From Closterium sp. Naga37s-1 (taxonomy: Eukaryota > Streptophyta > Zygnematophyceae > Desmidiales > Closteriaceae), in NCBI GenBank assembly GCA_947471745.1, contig CANJKZ010000084.1, forward strand, positions 852,501-916,500: 64,000 nucleotides of DNA, written 5' to 3'. Every line of letters starts with the position of its first letter. Position 1 is the first letter of the stretch. The notes under the pieces are model-generated. The model ran no database searches. It saw nothing but the letters and a program-made list of their open reading frames with translations, and had not been told where the DNA came from. Positions 20,586 through 30,400 of this stretch are shown in pieces. The position numbers and the translations under genes are program-made.

Positions 20586-21029
20586 TGTTCGGCTGAGAAA
20601 AGCCCTTAGGATCTTTGCAGGACTAAATTCTGAGTAGGACAATGTAATAGCGGAAGCGTTTAAATGAGAACTTTGTGAACCACCTTGCGCTAGTATGTGA
20701 GGGCAAAGTAGATTGATTAAAACAAAGGGATACAAGCTTTTACAAGAGTACAAGGAATACGAAGAGATATAGTTAATAACCGTTTTGTTGTTGCTGTTGC
20801 GGTTCGATACAGTGACGACTCGGGCAACTGCTCAATAGCGAGTCAGTTGTTTGTCCTTGCTGTCGCGCTGTATTTGTCAGGTCAAAAGTCGCTGACCTTT
20901 GACTTTCGCATAACCTCCAGCAGTTGTTCAACCTCCGAGGGTTGACTCACTAATGCTTCGATATGTTTCGCTTCGCTTCTGACTTGGTGTTTCGACTCGA
21001 CAGAGGCGCTAAATCAATTGTTTCCAACA
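20586..21029 (-). repeat. Copia-A 5' LTR (uninterrupted copy)
   Basis: 444 bp with TGTT...AACA ends. It shows the unoccupied version of the site where the left LTR was entered (GCTTCGATATGTTTCGC near 20956). Confidence 0.9.
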
Positions 21030-21034
21030 ACGGA

Positions 21035-23361
21035 ACTCTCAAGATGGAACCTACCATACCACAAACACATCAGTTTAATCGCTAACCTTACTCCCTATTC
21101 TGCACCACATCCATGCCATGGATAATAAACAGCTTCCCTCTGAAAATCGCCGGTGTCTTTATCTTCGCCTTGCCCTTCCCGATCGCCACCTTCTTCTGTC
21201 AAAATAGATTAATTATATTTTATATAATTGCTTGTGGTTTATCTGTAGTGTAGGTATCATGTATTCTGTTTGGTGGTGCATCTCTAGTAGTTCTTGTTGG
21301 TTGCCTATTTGTACTCCCCATTCCATAATGCAATCATCCCTGTTTGGCCTAGGCTACTAAGCCTAGGCTCTACCAAAACCCTAGTCTCAACGTATGCCAC
21401 TGTTTTAACATGCTATCAGAGCGGTCCTTCTCGGACCGGCTTTTCATGGGCCCACCGCGCATCTCTCGTTTCGTGCTGCCCGTCGTGCGCCCCTAGCGAG
21501 CGACGGTTTCCTGCCCGTCGCGCACCCCTAGGGCGAGACGGTTTCCTGCCCGCCACGCGCCCCTGGCGCGCGATGGATTCCTGCCCGCCGCGCGCCCCTG
21601 GCGCACGACGGTTTCCTGCGCGCCGCGCGCCCCTGGTGCGCGACGGATTCCTGCATGCCGAGCGCCCCTGGCGCACGACGATTTCCTGCCCGCCGCGCGC
21701 CCCTGGTGCACGACGATTTCCTGCCCGCCGCGCGCCCCTGGCGCGCGACGGATTCCTGCCCTGCGCACCCTGCTTCCCTGCGCGCCCCGCGCGCCCTGCA
21801 GCCCTGCGCGCCACGCGCGCCCTGCTGTCCTGCGCGCCCAGCGCGCCCTGCTGCCCTGCGCGCCCTGCTGCCCTGTGCGCCCCGTGCGCCCTGCTGCCCT
21901 CTGCACGCGCATCTGCAGCCCCATGCACAGCCCCTACCCCGCCCCCCCCCCTCTTCTCCTCCCTCTCCCTGCTGCACGTGCAGCAGTTGGGGTGGGGGGG
22001 GGGGGGAGGGGAGGGGAGGGTGTGAGGGGGAGGTTGCACCTACAGCGCCAGCCTGCCTCCTCTCTCTCACAGCCGCACCTGCTGCTGTGGGGGGGAGTGT
22101 GAAGTGGTGGGGAGGCTCAGGGGATGTGGGTGGTGGGTGACACAACTGCAGCAACTGTAGCCACGCCTCCTCCTCTCTCTCCTCACTGCCGTTGCTGCTG
22201 CTTTGGGGGGGAGGTTGAGGGGGTGGTGTGAGTCCAGCTGCAGCATCAGCCACCTCCTCCTCCTCTCACCCAACTCCCATGTCCCCCTTGCTTCCCGTGT
22301 CGTTCTTGTGCTTCTCTTCCTGCCGGTGTTCCTATCCGTATTGGGGTACCTCTTTCAGGGGGTGATAAGTACACTGCGCAAGCAATTATGGGGGCGTGTC
22401 AAAATATATTAATTATATTTTATATAATTGCGTGTGGTTTATCTGTAGTGTAGTTATTATGTATTCTGTTTGGTGGTGCACCCCTAGTATTCTGTTTTGT
22501 TGGTTGCCTATTTGTACTCCCCATTCCATAGTGCAATCATCCCAACTTGGCACAAATCTCTCTTCTTACTACTTGGCCTAGGCTACTAAGCCTAGGCTCT
22601 ACCAAAACCCTAGTCCCAACGTATGCTAATATTTTAGCATCTTCCGCCCTGTCTTGTCGTTCAGAACCTCAGCCGTGTCAACGCTGTGACCATTCGCGTT
22701 CTTCAGCTCATTGGCGTTTTTTTGGTCGTCCTCATCGTACATTTCGTCGTGCATGTTCGTGCGAATCCAGTTCCCATATGGGGTAACGTCGCTGCGCTGG
22801 AATTTGGATTTCGCGAACGCGGTAACCGCATCAGGCGCCGCAGATGCGATGGCCGTATCGTCGGGTAGAAGGACTGTTTTCCCCTCGGTGGTGGTGAGGT
22901 ATGAGTCCGTTGGGTTCCAGTCCGTCTCTGCATTGCAGAAAGAAGGAAAGAATTGATATGGATACAGCAGTTGCACTAACGTGAGCGATAATGGAGACGG
23001 CACACTTTGACACAAAAAGCGAGAGGAAAACAAAAACAATAATGATTATATAAAAAAAGTGCGCACGACATGCAACGGTGTGGAAGTAGTAGCATGATTT
23101 ACCCAGAATCTGATTCAAAATCGGGACATGCAGGACATGCACTGCACGCAAGTTACCCAGGATAGGGACGAGCTGGTCAACGAATGCGCCGCTGCTCTTG
23201 TAGTGGCCCAATAAACGTGCCGTTGTAGAACGTACAACATCGAATTCAACTTCTTGAAAAGGACTGCACGCCCTAAGGGCCACGCCCACACCGTGCACTA
23301 TCCTAGGGTTTCGATGATATGTGCTGTGAGGTAAGCTCGTTTCTAACTTACCCTGCCGCAC
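21035..23361 (-). CDS. gene of unknown function, split by TRIM-2
   Basis: Two minus-strand exons are supported. The first ends at 23103 (donor GG/GTAAAT; codons ...GAFVDQLVPILGNLRAV... upstream). The second begins at 22927 (acceptor AATGCAG) and reads ETDWNPTDSYLTTTEGK..., to 22645. The splice phase fits (g/ag). TRIM-2 interrupts this exon. The same frame continues on the far side, 21196 down to the stop at 21088-21090, ending in a Lys-rich stretch and KLFIIHGMDVVQNRE. The far 5' start is not determined. No family was recognised. It lies head-to-head with the Plavaka-like gene and could be its companion or a host gene. Confidence 0.5.
21197..22639 (+). mobile_element. TRIM-2: non-autonomous LTR element
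   Basis: LTRs 21197-21410 and 22397-22639 (TGTCAAAAT...AACA/AGCA; the right one carries about 29 extra bp). Target duplication TCTTC at 21192-21196 and 22640-22644. Primer-like TGCTATCAGAGCG after the left LTR; GGGCCCACC box at 21448-21456; purine tract ATTATGGGGGCG before the right LTR. No gag or pol frame. The LTRs differ more than those of TRIM-1, so it is older. Confidence 0.9.
21480..21770. repeat. GC-rich ~33-bp minisatellite in TRIM-2 leader
   Basis: About eight units around CGCGCCCCTGGCGCGCGACG followed by ATTCCTGCCCGC or a close variant. From 21770 to 21900 it changes to CCCTGCGCGCC-type shorter repeats. Confidence 0.85.
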
Positions 23362-23532
23362 ATTGCGCGCAGAGAAAGAGCAGCACGAGACATACCCTCA
23401 ATGGGACACGTCCATCCCAAGGCTTAGGCTCTTGTATGAAGGCAACAGTACCGCAAATGACCCAGACCACGCATTTCGGGAGCTCATTGTTGCGTGAACG
23501 ACGCAAGATATTGTTCACCGCCATAGTGCTGC

Positions 23533-25813
23533 CTCTGTTCGTACTATCTGTGGTTACTTGCAAATGCGAACGGACGTTTGGGTCATCCTCTGCCCACATC
23601 AACCACCGGCTTAAAGATGCGTGCTGCAAATTCAGAGCGGCCAACTTAAGACGAGAGCAGGGCGACGCGGGTACTGTGGAGGCAGCTCAGGCGCTCAATG
23701 ACGCGTCGCCTCCGGCCGACGCGGGAGAACACAAGGTTCATCCCAACATCCCCGAGGAGCCAGAGGCCATGATTATCGAAACCACCCTCCTATTTAGGGC
23801 GTCTCTGATATGCCACATGCTGACCCGGTCCTTGCTTCATTTGATACCTAGTGGGAAGTGTTTAAGTTCGTCAAGTCATTCCAAAATGACGTAGGCATGA
23901 GCAAGGACGAGGCTAAAGCTTTCTTTAGGCTCATTAATCACCCCGGATTCAACAGGGCCGACGTGGGTGCGTGGGGCGGACTCAAAGCGTCGATCGCTAC
24001 GCCACTGAGAATCTAGGGCTTCATCATGGCACTTGGGAAAAGAGGATGGTCATGGTAAAGGGAATGACTGAACCGGTGGAGCTGGAGTACTGCGATTCTC
24101 TCGCGGTGAGAACTATCCGAGCAGTCTGGAGCATTGTAGTTGTGCATGCGTCACGTCTCGATCACCACTCTCGCTCTCTCTCTCACTAAGTCCCATCATA
24201 AATGCCCACCACATGTCGGACATCCACCTCTATTTCCTTGCTTCGCCCCCAGCCGTTCACCCCCGGCCGCTCCATGTTTACCCAGCCCTCATTCCCCCCA
24301 GAATGCATGCGGTGATGTAGGTCAAGGTGGACCCGACCACCTTGACCCATGATACTCCGTAAGTCTTCGTGCTTCGCCATGCGCACCCCACCCAAACCCT
24401 CCCTCCCACAGGCTATACAGAACATGTTTGGAGACCCTGAGAACAAGAAGGGGTTTGTCCTACGACCACGCGTGGAGCTAAGCGCCGAGGGGAAAATGAT
24501 GTTTTCCAAACCAGAGACCGGTTTGTGGTGGCATGATGCCCAGGTATGTCCGCAGCTCAGTGTTTCGGATGACTATTGAGGTATGCATGCCTTTGCAGTT
24601 GGGTTTTTACCCCTCTTGACACTCCATGATGTCTCTCTCGTGGCTGATTGCATAAAGGGCTACATTCCAAATAAAGAGGGTATTATAGCCTCGGTCATTG
24701 CAACCCACCTTAGTCACAACGGTCGGCAGAGGGTGTGGCCCCTACAACTGACTCTCGCTAACATACCCCGTGAGGGCCGGTGGCGGAGTTCGGGACGAGC
24801 CCTGGTAGCACTGTTGCCAATGGGCGAACCTGATCTCAAGCTTGCAGTCAAGACACGCTTGTTCCAGGCGTGCATGGACATCATCTTCGAGCTGCTAATC
24901 AATGCTTCGTACAGGTGAGTCTGACAATCCAAACGTAGTATCACTTTACACGTTTAACCATGATGTTTAGCTTATCCGGCACTGGTTTTGACTGTTTGTG
25001 CTTGCGATACAGCGGAACGGCCATGGTTGATCCTGATGGGATTCGGCGAGTTGCATACCCGATGATGTACGCGTACGTGTGTGATTACCCCGAAGGGTGT
25101 AAGGTTACTGCAACTATGCAGGAAGGCTCTGCACGTCCTTGCTCAATGTGTGAAGTGCCAAGGGATAGAGTTGATGTTGTAGACCGTCTCTTTCAGACAC
25201 GCTGCCATAAGAAGCAAATGTCACTGCTGCACGACAAGGAAAAGTGGAAGCCCATGGGCACATATCCCATTGAGGTGCGCGAGACTTTGCATACACATGT
25301 TGATGCCTCGGTCATAGTTTGGGAGCAGCTGGCATATATCCTTCTACCATGAACTCTCTTGTCGTGCAAAATACTTTCCGCAAGTGGGCTTTTGCCACAG
25401 AGTGATGGGGCAACCCATACGGGACAGTGCTGCCAGATGTGTTGCACGTGGTGGACCTTGGACTATGGAAACATGTCCTTGAGCAAATCCGGGAAAAGTA
25501 CTCACCCGGCCTGCTAGCTGAAATGGATCGGTAAGCTCTAGCATAATGGACTCAAGTCTTGCTTCTCGTTTGTACGTTTTTGTATATTAAGCTCTAGCAT
25601 AATGGACTCAAGCCTTGCTTCTCGTTTGTGCACATCAACCTGGATGGCCACGAGACCATAGCGAAGGTTCTGCTCCTATTTCGGGACTCAACAATGCCGG
25701 ATCATGGCTACGCGTTTGTGAAGCTCATGTCACACCTTGGCCCCGACAGTGACACGCATCGCCACGTCTTCAGTTTGCAGGCACAGATCCCGAAACGACT
25801 GGGTACGCTGTGA
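23533..25813 (+). CDS. Plavaka-like transposase, fragmented
   Basis: Catalyses transposition; the family is a large CACTA-related group best known from fungi. Recognisable blocks in order: a zinc finger (TCKCERTFGSSSAHINH, about 23565-23620), the block with GLWWHDAQ ending at donor 24543, the block GYIPNKEGIIASVIATHLSH...VWPLQLTLANI (about 24600-24914, donor CAG/GTGAGT), then 25013 onward with MVDPDGIRRVAYPMMYAYV and CDYPEGCKVT...PCSMCEVP, and YGTVLPDVLHVVDLGLWKH (about 25405-25531). The junction 24914/25013 keeps the frame; the one after 24543 does not in my reading, and stops interrupt between blocks. An intron duplication of AAGCTCTAGCATAATGGACT lies at 25532 and 25589. The last open stretch (25636-25813) has no recognised motif. 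Ends of the element were not found. Confidence 0.7.
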
Positions 25814-26329
25814 CGAACATCTTCCAGTTGCTGCACGTGGTAGAATCCTTTGAAGAGGAGGAAATTCTTTACCTCAATAACCATTTGTTTTAAGGTATTG
25901 TAGATGCATTCAGCCACCTAAACCGTCACAAACCATTACCTACTAGCTGTCGTGTGTGGTGTTGGAAAACATATGTCCTTTAATGTGTAGTATGTGAACT
26001 AAAGGTGTGGCCAGCGTGTGTGCGTATGTAAGACTGTTTGTGCCGAGGTCATTTTTTGTGCATGTCAGTCTTCCATTTATGAGCGACAGTTGAAATCATA
26101 CATACGGTCGTAGTCATAATTTATAGCTGAAAGTCGAATTTTGGTACAACATCATTTGAATCGCATAGAAGAATTCAGTAAGGCGTAACTAACCGATCAG
26201 TTTGATTGGTTGGTGTTTTCCTCTCGAGCGAACCCGCCAGTGCCACGTTGGGGCATGCAATCATGGGGCAACACGTTGACACTTGTTGTGAAGTGGCGTT
26301 GGGGTATCCAGATTGTCAAGAGTGCCGTT
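25814..26329. other. no gene seen
   Basis: AT-balanced sequence downstream of the transposase, without a recognisable gene, repeat or terminal inverted repeat. Confidence 0.4.
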
Positions 26330-26513
26330 GGGTTACAGTGTAGGGACTCTCTTTGATCCCTTGGAGTGCCGGATAACTGGGTGCGAAGTTGGAGATTGGA
26401 TGGAGTAGGGTGTAAGCAGCGAATGGCATGCCAGTGCATGCCGAAATACACAGTACGGACTCACACTATTCAAATCCCCCCCCCCCCCCGCCCCCCCCCA
26501 AAAAAAAAACAAA

Positions 26514-26626
26514 TTTGGGATGTCGTTGATCAGATCCTCCTTGCTGGGCCGCGCTGCAGCTGACGCAAGCAGCAATGCGAGCGTGCTGATGGCAGCGAGA
26601 ACCGAGAGATGCCTCGACGACCCCAT
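26514..26626 (-). CDS. orphan first exon with signal peptide
   Basis: ATG at 26626 (minus) starts a clear secretory signal: charged start MGSSRH, a hydrophobic run SVLAAISTLALLLASAA, then ARPSKEDLINDIPN. The following sequence is a poly-T and poly-G stretch (26476-26513), so the exon must end about there. No continuation was found to the left. The mature start (DLINDIPN) faintly resembles the beginning of serine carboxypeptidase-like (S10) proteins, but that is weak. The gene may be truncated by the neighbouring transposons. Confidence 0.4.
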
Positions 26627-27101
26627 GACACGTGCACATCGAGGCCGTGGATGAGTGTTTGTGGCCTTACTAGTAGAAGAAAGCAGGAGCAGGAGAGGAA
26701 GAGAGCGAAAGGGCAGCGAGAGATTGGAAGGGAGACAGAAATGGGGTGGCGATGTCTAGCGCAAACCGACAAGGGAGCGGAATGGGGCGGGAGAGGGAAA
26801 AGGGCGAGAGATTGTGTGCGAGATTCATGGCTGAGCGACACAGAGGTCAAGCAGGCAGACCAATAAGGCAATTGCGAACAAATCAAAGAAGGCAGAGCAA
26901 TCGAACGGCAGGGCGACGGGTCTCACGCAGAAGGCATTACGGCGAACTTCCAATTTACGACGGACGTCAAGGCAGAGCTTAGGTGCGCTAAGCGGAGAGT
27001 GTGATTCACTCCATGTAGCTGCAGCAATGTAAGTAGGAGCAGTTTCTGCAGCGATAAATATGTTTGCTAGGAGCACGTGCCTCGCTGGGAAACGTCGAAA
27101 A
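26627..27101. other. 5' flank of the signal-peptide exon
   Basis: Probable promoter and leader of the minus-strand exon; purine-rich on the + strand. Ends where Copia-F begins. No element recognised. Confidence 0.35.
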
Positions 27102-27491
27102 TGTTGGAATAAACTGCTGTTGCTGCTCGCATGGCACCAGGGTGGCGGGAAAAAAATTCACGAGGCGAATTTGTTTGCCACAGTTTCCCCGTCAGCCAAA
27201 ATTCGAATCTGCGAAAAGGCATCCAACAACATTACCCATTCGCCACTTCACCACCCTTAACTCCAGATAGCAAGGCACCATTCCATTTTCACCCAATACA
27301 AATCCATCAATCCTCCACCTCATCTCTCCTCCAATCCTCCTCAACCTCCTCATCCCAAACTCCACCAATCAATAAAAAGATTCCCTACAAATCCTTAAAT
27401 CAAAGCCCCATTCATTCCACTCACCAAGCCATAATTTCAAGGCCACATTCATTCCACTCACCAAGCCTTAAATTCAATGCCACATTCATCC

Positions 27492-30400
27492 TGTCAAAGT
27501 AACGAACGAGAATGAATGAACTAGCAAACAGTTGGGTACAAGTACTAACCCTAATTGGGTTTTACCCCTTATGGGCTACCCCACTACAGCCTACACAAAT
27601 GTATAAGCTATAATGATCTGACACACCCCCATAGGCAAAGTGGGGGAGAACAAGTGGTCACAAGACCAGTCAAGAAAAGCAAGGCAAGCTCAGGGTGGAT
27701 CACAAAGTCACCACACAGTCCGAGCACAAGCAAAGGGCCACAAGGCCAATTCACATGCAAAGTTATATAAAGAGAACAAACAATACAGTGATCATACCCT
27801 AGCAAGTGCAAGCATGCAGGTATATATATAGATCATAGTACAGGAAGAGTCAAGCAGTAAGCAAGTGAGGCAAAGTAGGCACAAGGCCTAACACAGTAGA
27901 GAAGCGCTGATGATCACCAGGCGGAAGTGCCTTGGTGAAGACATCAGCAGTGTTGGCCCGAGTGGCCACGTACGCCAGACGAAGCTGGCCTTGTGCTGCA
28001 ACTCTCGAGCAAGGAAGTATCGCAGAGCGATATGCTTCGTTCTGTGCTCTAGTTTGTGCTCCTGACACAAGGCAATCATGGCCTTGTTGTCTACGTACAG
28101 AATTGGAGGCGAACAAGGCTGCTCTCTCAAGCCGGTCAGCAGGTAGGTGAGCGAGCGTAGCTCCTGAGCAACCATGGCCCCGGCGTAGATCTCAGCCTCA
28201 CAACTGGAGCTGAGAACGGAAGACGAGCGGGCAGACCGCCAAGAAACAGAGTCGGAACCAAGGCTGAAGGTGTAACCCTGTGACGACCGCTGCGTAGCTG
28301 AGTCGTCAACCCAGGAGGCGTCTGCGTGACCGGTGAGGACAACTGGACCCCGTCCTCCAAGCACGAGCGCCATGCCCGACGTACTGCACAAGTAACGCAG
28401 TACCCTCTTCGCAGCATCCCAGTGCACCTTTCGGTGCCTGCCGGGAGCCACGTAGCAAGCCAGGAGGCTGAGAGGGTACGCGAGGTCGGGTCGAGTGCAC
28501 GTCATCAGGTACATGAGGCAACCCACAAGCTCTGGGTACGGACCACTCGGCTCTACGGACTTGTCCAAAGGTGGAGCTGAGAGCGAGTGGCTGGTAGACA
28601 GAGGAGTGGGCTGTGGCGAGGAGAAGTGGAAGCCGAAGCGCTGAAGGACCTGGTGCACCATGTGTGACTGAGTCAGGGTAATGGTGCGCCAAGCTCTGTC
28701 CCGGGTGATCTGCAAGCCAAGATAGCTGCGCAATTCACCCAGGTCAGTACAGGTGTGTCTCTTCTGCAGCTCCGACTTCACAAGAGTCAGTGCCTCAGTG
28801 TAAGCATTGGCAAAGACGAGGTCGTCGACGTACACGAGGATGTAGAATGGTGGCAGCGAGGTGTCGGTGCGTAGAAACAGCGACGGGTCAGCAGTAGCAG
28901 GAGCAAACCCAAGAGCCGCAAGTGTAGTCCTCAGTGTGTCGTGCCACTCGCGAGGCGCCTGGCGGAGACTGTAGACTGGCCGCCGAAGACTCCACTGAGT
29001 ACATGCAGGAAAAGACTCAGTGAAACCAGGTGGGCGGCGCAACCAGATCTCCTCGTGCAGGCTGCCCTGCAGGAAAGCTGTGTTGAAGTCTAGAGAGTGC
29101 AATTCGTAGTCACGCTGAGCAGCGACGTGCAGCAACATCCGAAGAGTAGTCATCTTCAGGGTGGGGGAGAAGGTCTGGAAGTAGTCAACTCCCTGTCGCT
29201 GACTGAAGCCTCTAGCAACGTAACGCGCCTTGAAGGCAGGCGGAGAACCCGGCGGCCGCTTCACTCTGAAGATCCACATGCCATCGACTATGTTCGCCCC
29301 AGGTGGGGAAACCTCATCAGCGTAGGTGCCTGTGGACTTCTAGGATGCCATCTTGGCATCCATGGCTGCCTGCCACTGAGAGGAGTAAGGACACGTAATC
29401 GCCTCTGCGTAAGAGCGCGGGGTCGGGATGTCTGGAGCATCCAGGTCTCCCTCAGGGGCAAGCAGCATGGAAGCGAAACGAGGTACAGCAACTGCAAGAC
29501 ACTCAAAGTCCTCCTGCATGTCCTCAAGGACGTCCGTGCCAAGAGCACACTCACCCCCGACGGACGGAGGACTGGCAGACGCAGACTGAGCAACAAGAGC
29601 AGAGGCGTAGTCTAGACGACAGGCAGCAGGAAAGTCAAGCTGCTCAGCAACGAGAGCAGACGCAACAGCAGAATCAAAAGAAGGGTCAGTGACAGCAGTG
29701 GCGAGGAGACGAGAGACAGTGGGACTGGTAGCACGAGCGCGGTCAGACTCAGGGTCCGGGACCTCAAGAAGAGAGGACTCAGGAGGAGCAGGCAGAGGAA
29801 CACGTAGAGGAACAGAGGAAGGACGAAGGGTCATAGCGTGCATGCCAAGGACAAGAGGAGGACGCGAACGAGGAACGCGACGAGCAGTGCGAACAGGCGA
29901 GACAGGACGAGACGCAGGCTCACGACGCTCGGTAAGACCGCCGGACTGCTCAGTGTAAGGAGAAGGAGCAGGTAGTGGAGAGGCCGGCTGTAATGGCGGC
30001 TGCGACTGGTCAGGCGGGGGACACAGGAGGGGAGGAGTAAGGGCAGCAGAAGGCGGGGTACCAAGAACCTGCTGGAGCAGGGGAACGAAGTACGGTCGCG
30101 GCCGCACTGCACCACCAGGGTCAACAGCTCCAGCTCCTCCAGCTCCAGCACCTCCAACACCAGGGCCCCCAAATCCAGCACCTCCTGCACCAGAACCTCC
30201 AACTCCAGCTCCTCCAGCTCCAGCAGCACCAGCACCAGTAGCACCAGACTCCGTAAGGTCTCCAGCTCCAGCACCCTCAACACCACCAGCCCCGGCAGCT
30301 CCAGTACCCCAGGTACGAGCACCTCCAGGACCAGTGGTCGCAGTACCTCCTGTAACACCAGCTCCAGCAGCAACTACAGGACCTCCAGCTCCAGCAGCGC

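Larger units (their letters stand above)
8168..21029 (-). mobile_element. Copia-A: Ty1/copia LTR retrotransposon, broken, with nested insertions
   Basis: Flanked by the 5-bp duplication ACGGA (8163-8167 and 21030-21034). Right (5') LTR 20586-21029; left (3') LTR 8168-8543 continuing at 15277-15342 because a DNA transposon sits in it. Primer site TGGTATGAGAGC (minus) at 20574-20585, like an initiator-Met-tRNA site. Polypurine tract next to 15342. Parts in minus order: gag about 20580-19860 with a canonical CCHC knuckle (CHLCKTSGHPRTHC) near 19370, protease near 19050, integrase about 18300-17400, reverse transcriptase about 16860-15950 (YVDDLLYIG), RNase H to about 15330. Order PR-IN-RT-RH is that of Ty1/copia. 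Roughly ten substitutions separate the LTRs by eye, so it is fairly young. Coding part broken by a small number of changes. Confidence 0.9.

Noticed and set aside
22640-26300. CACTA-type termini (CACTA...TAGTG) for the Plavaka-like element
   Set aside because: I looked for matching inverted ends on both sides and found none I could defend; boundaries are left open.
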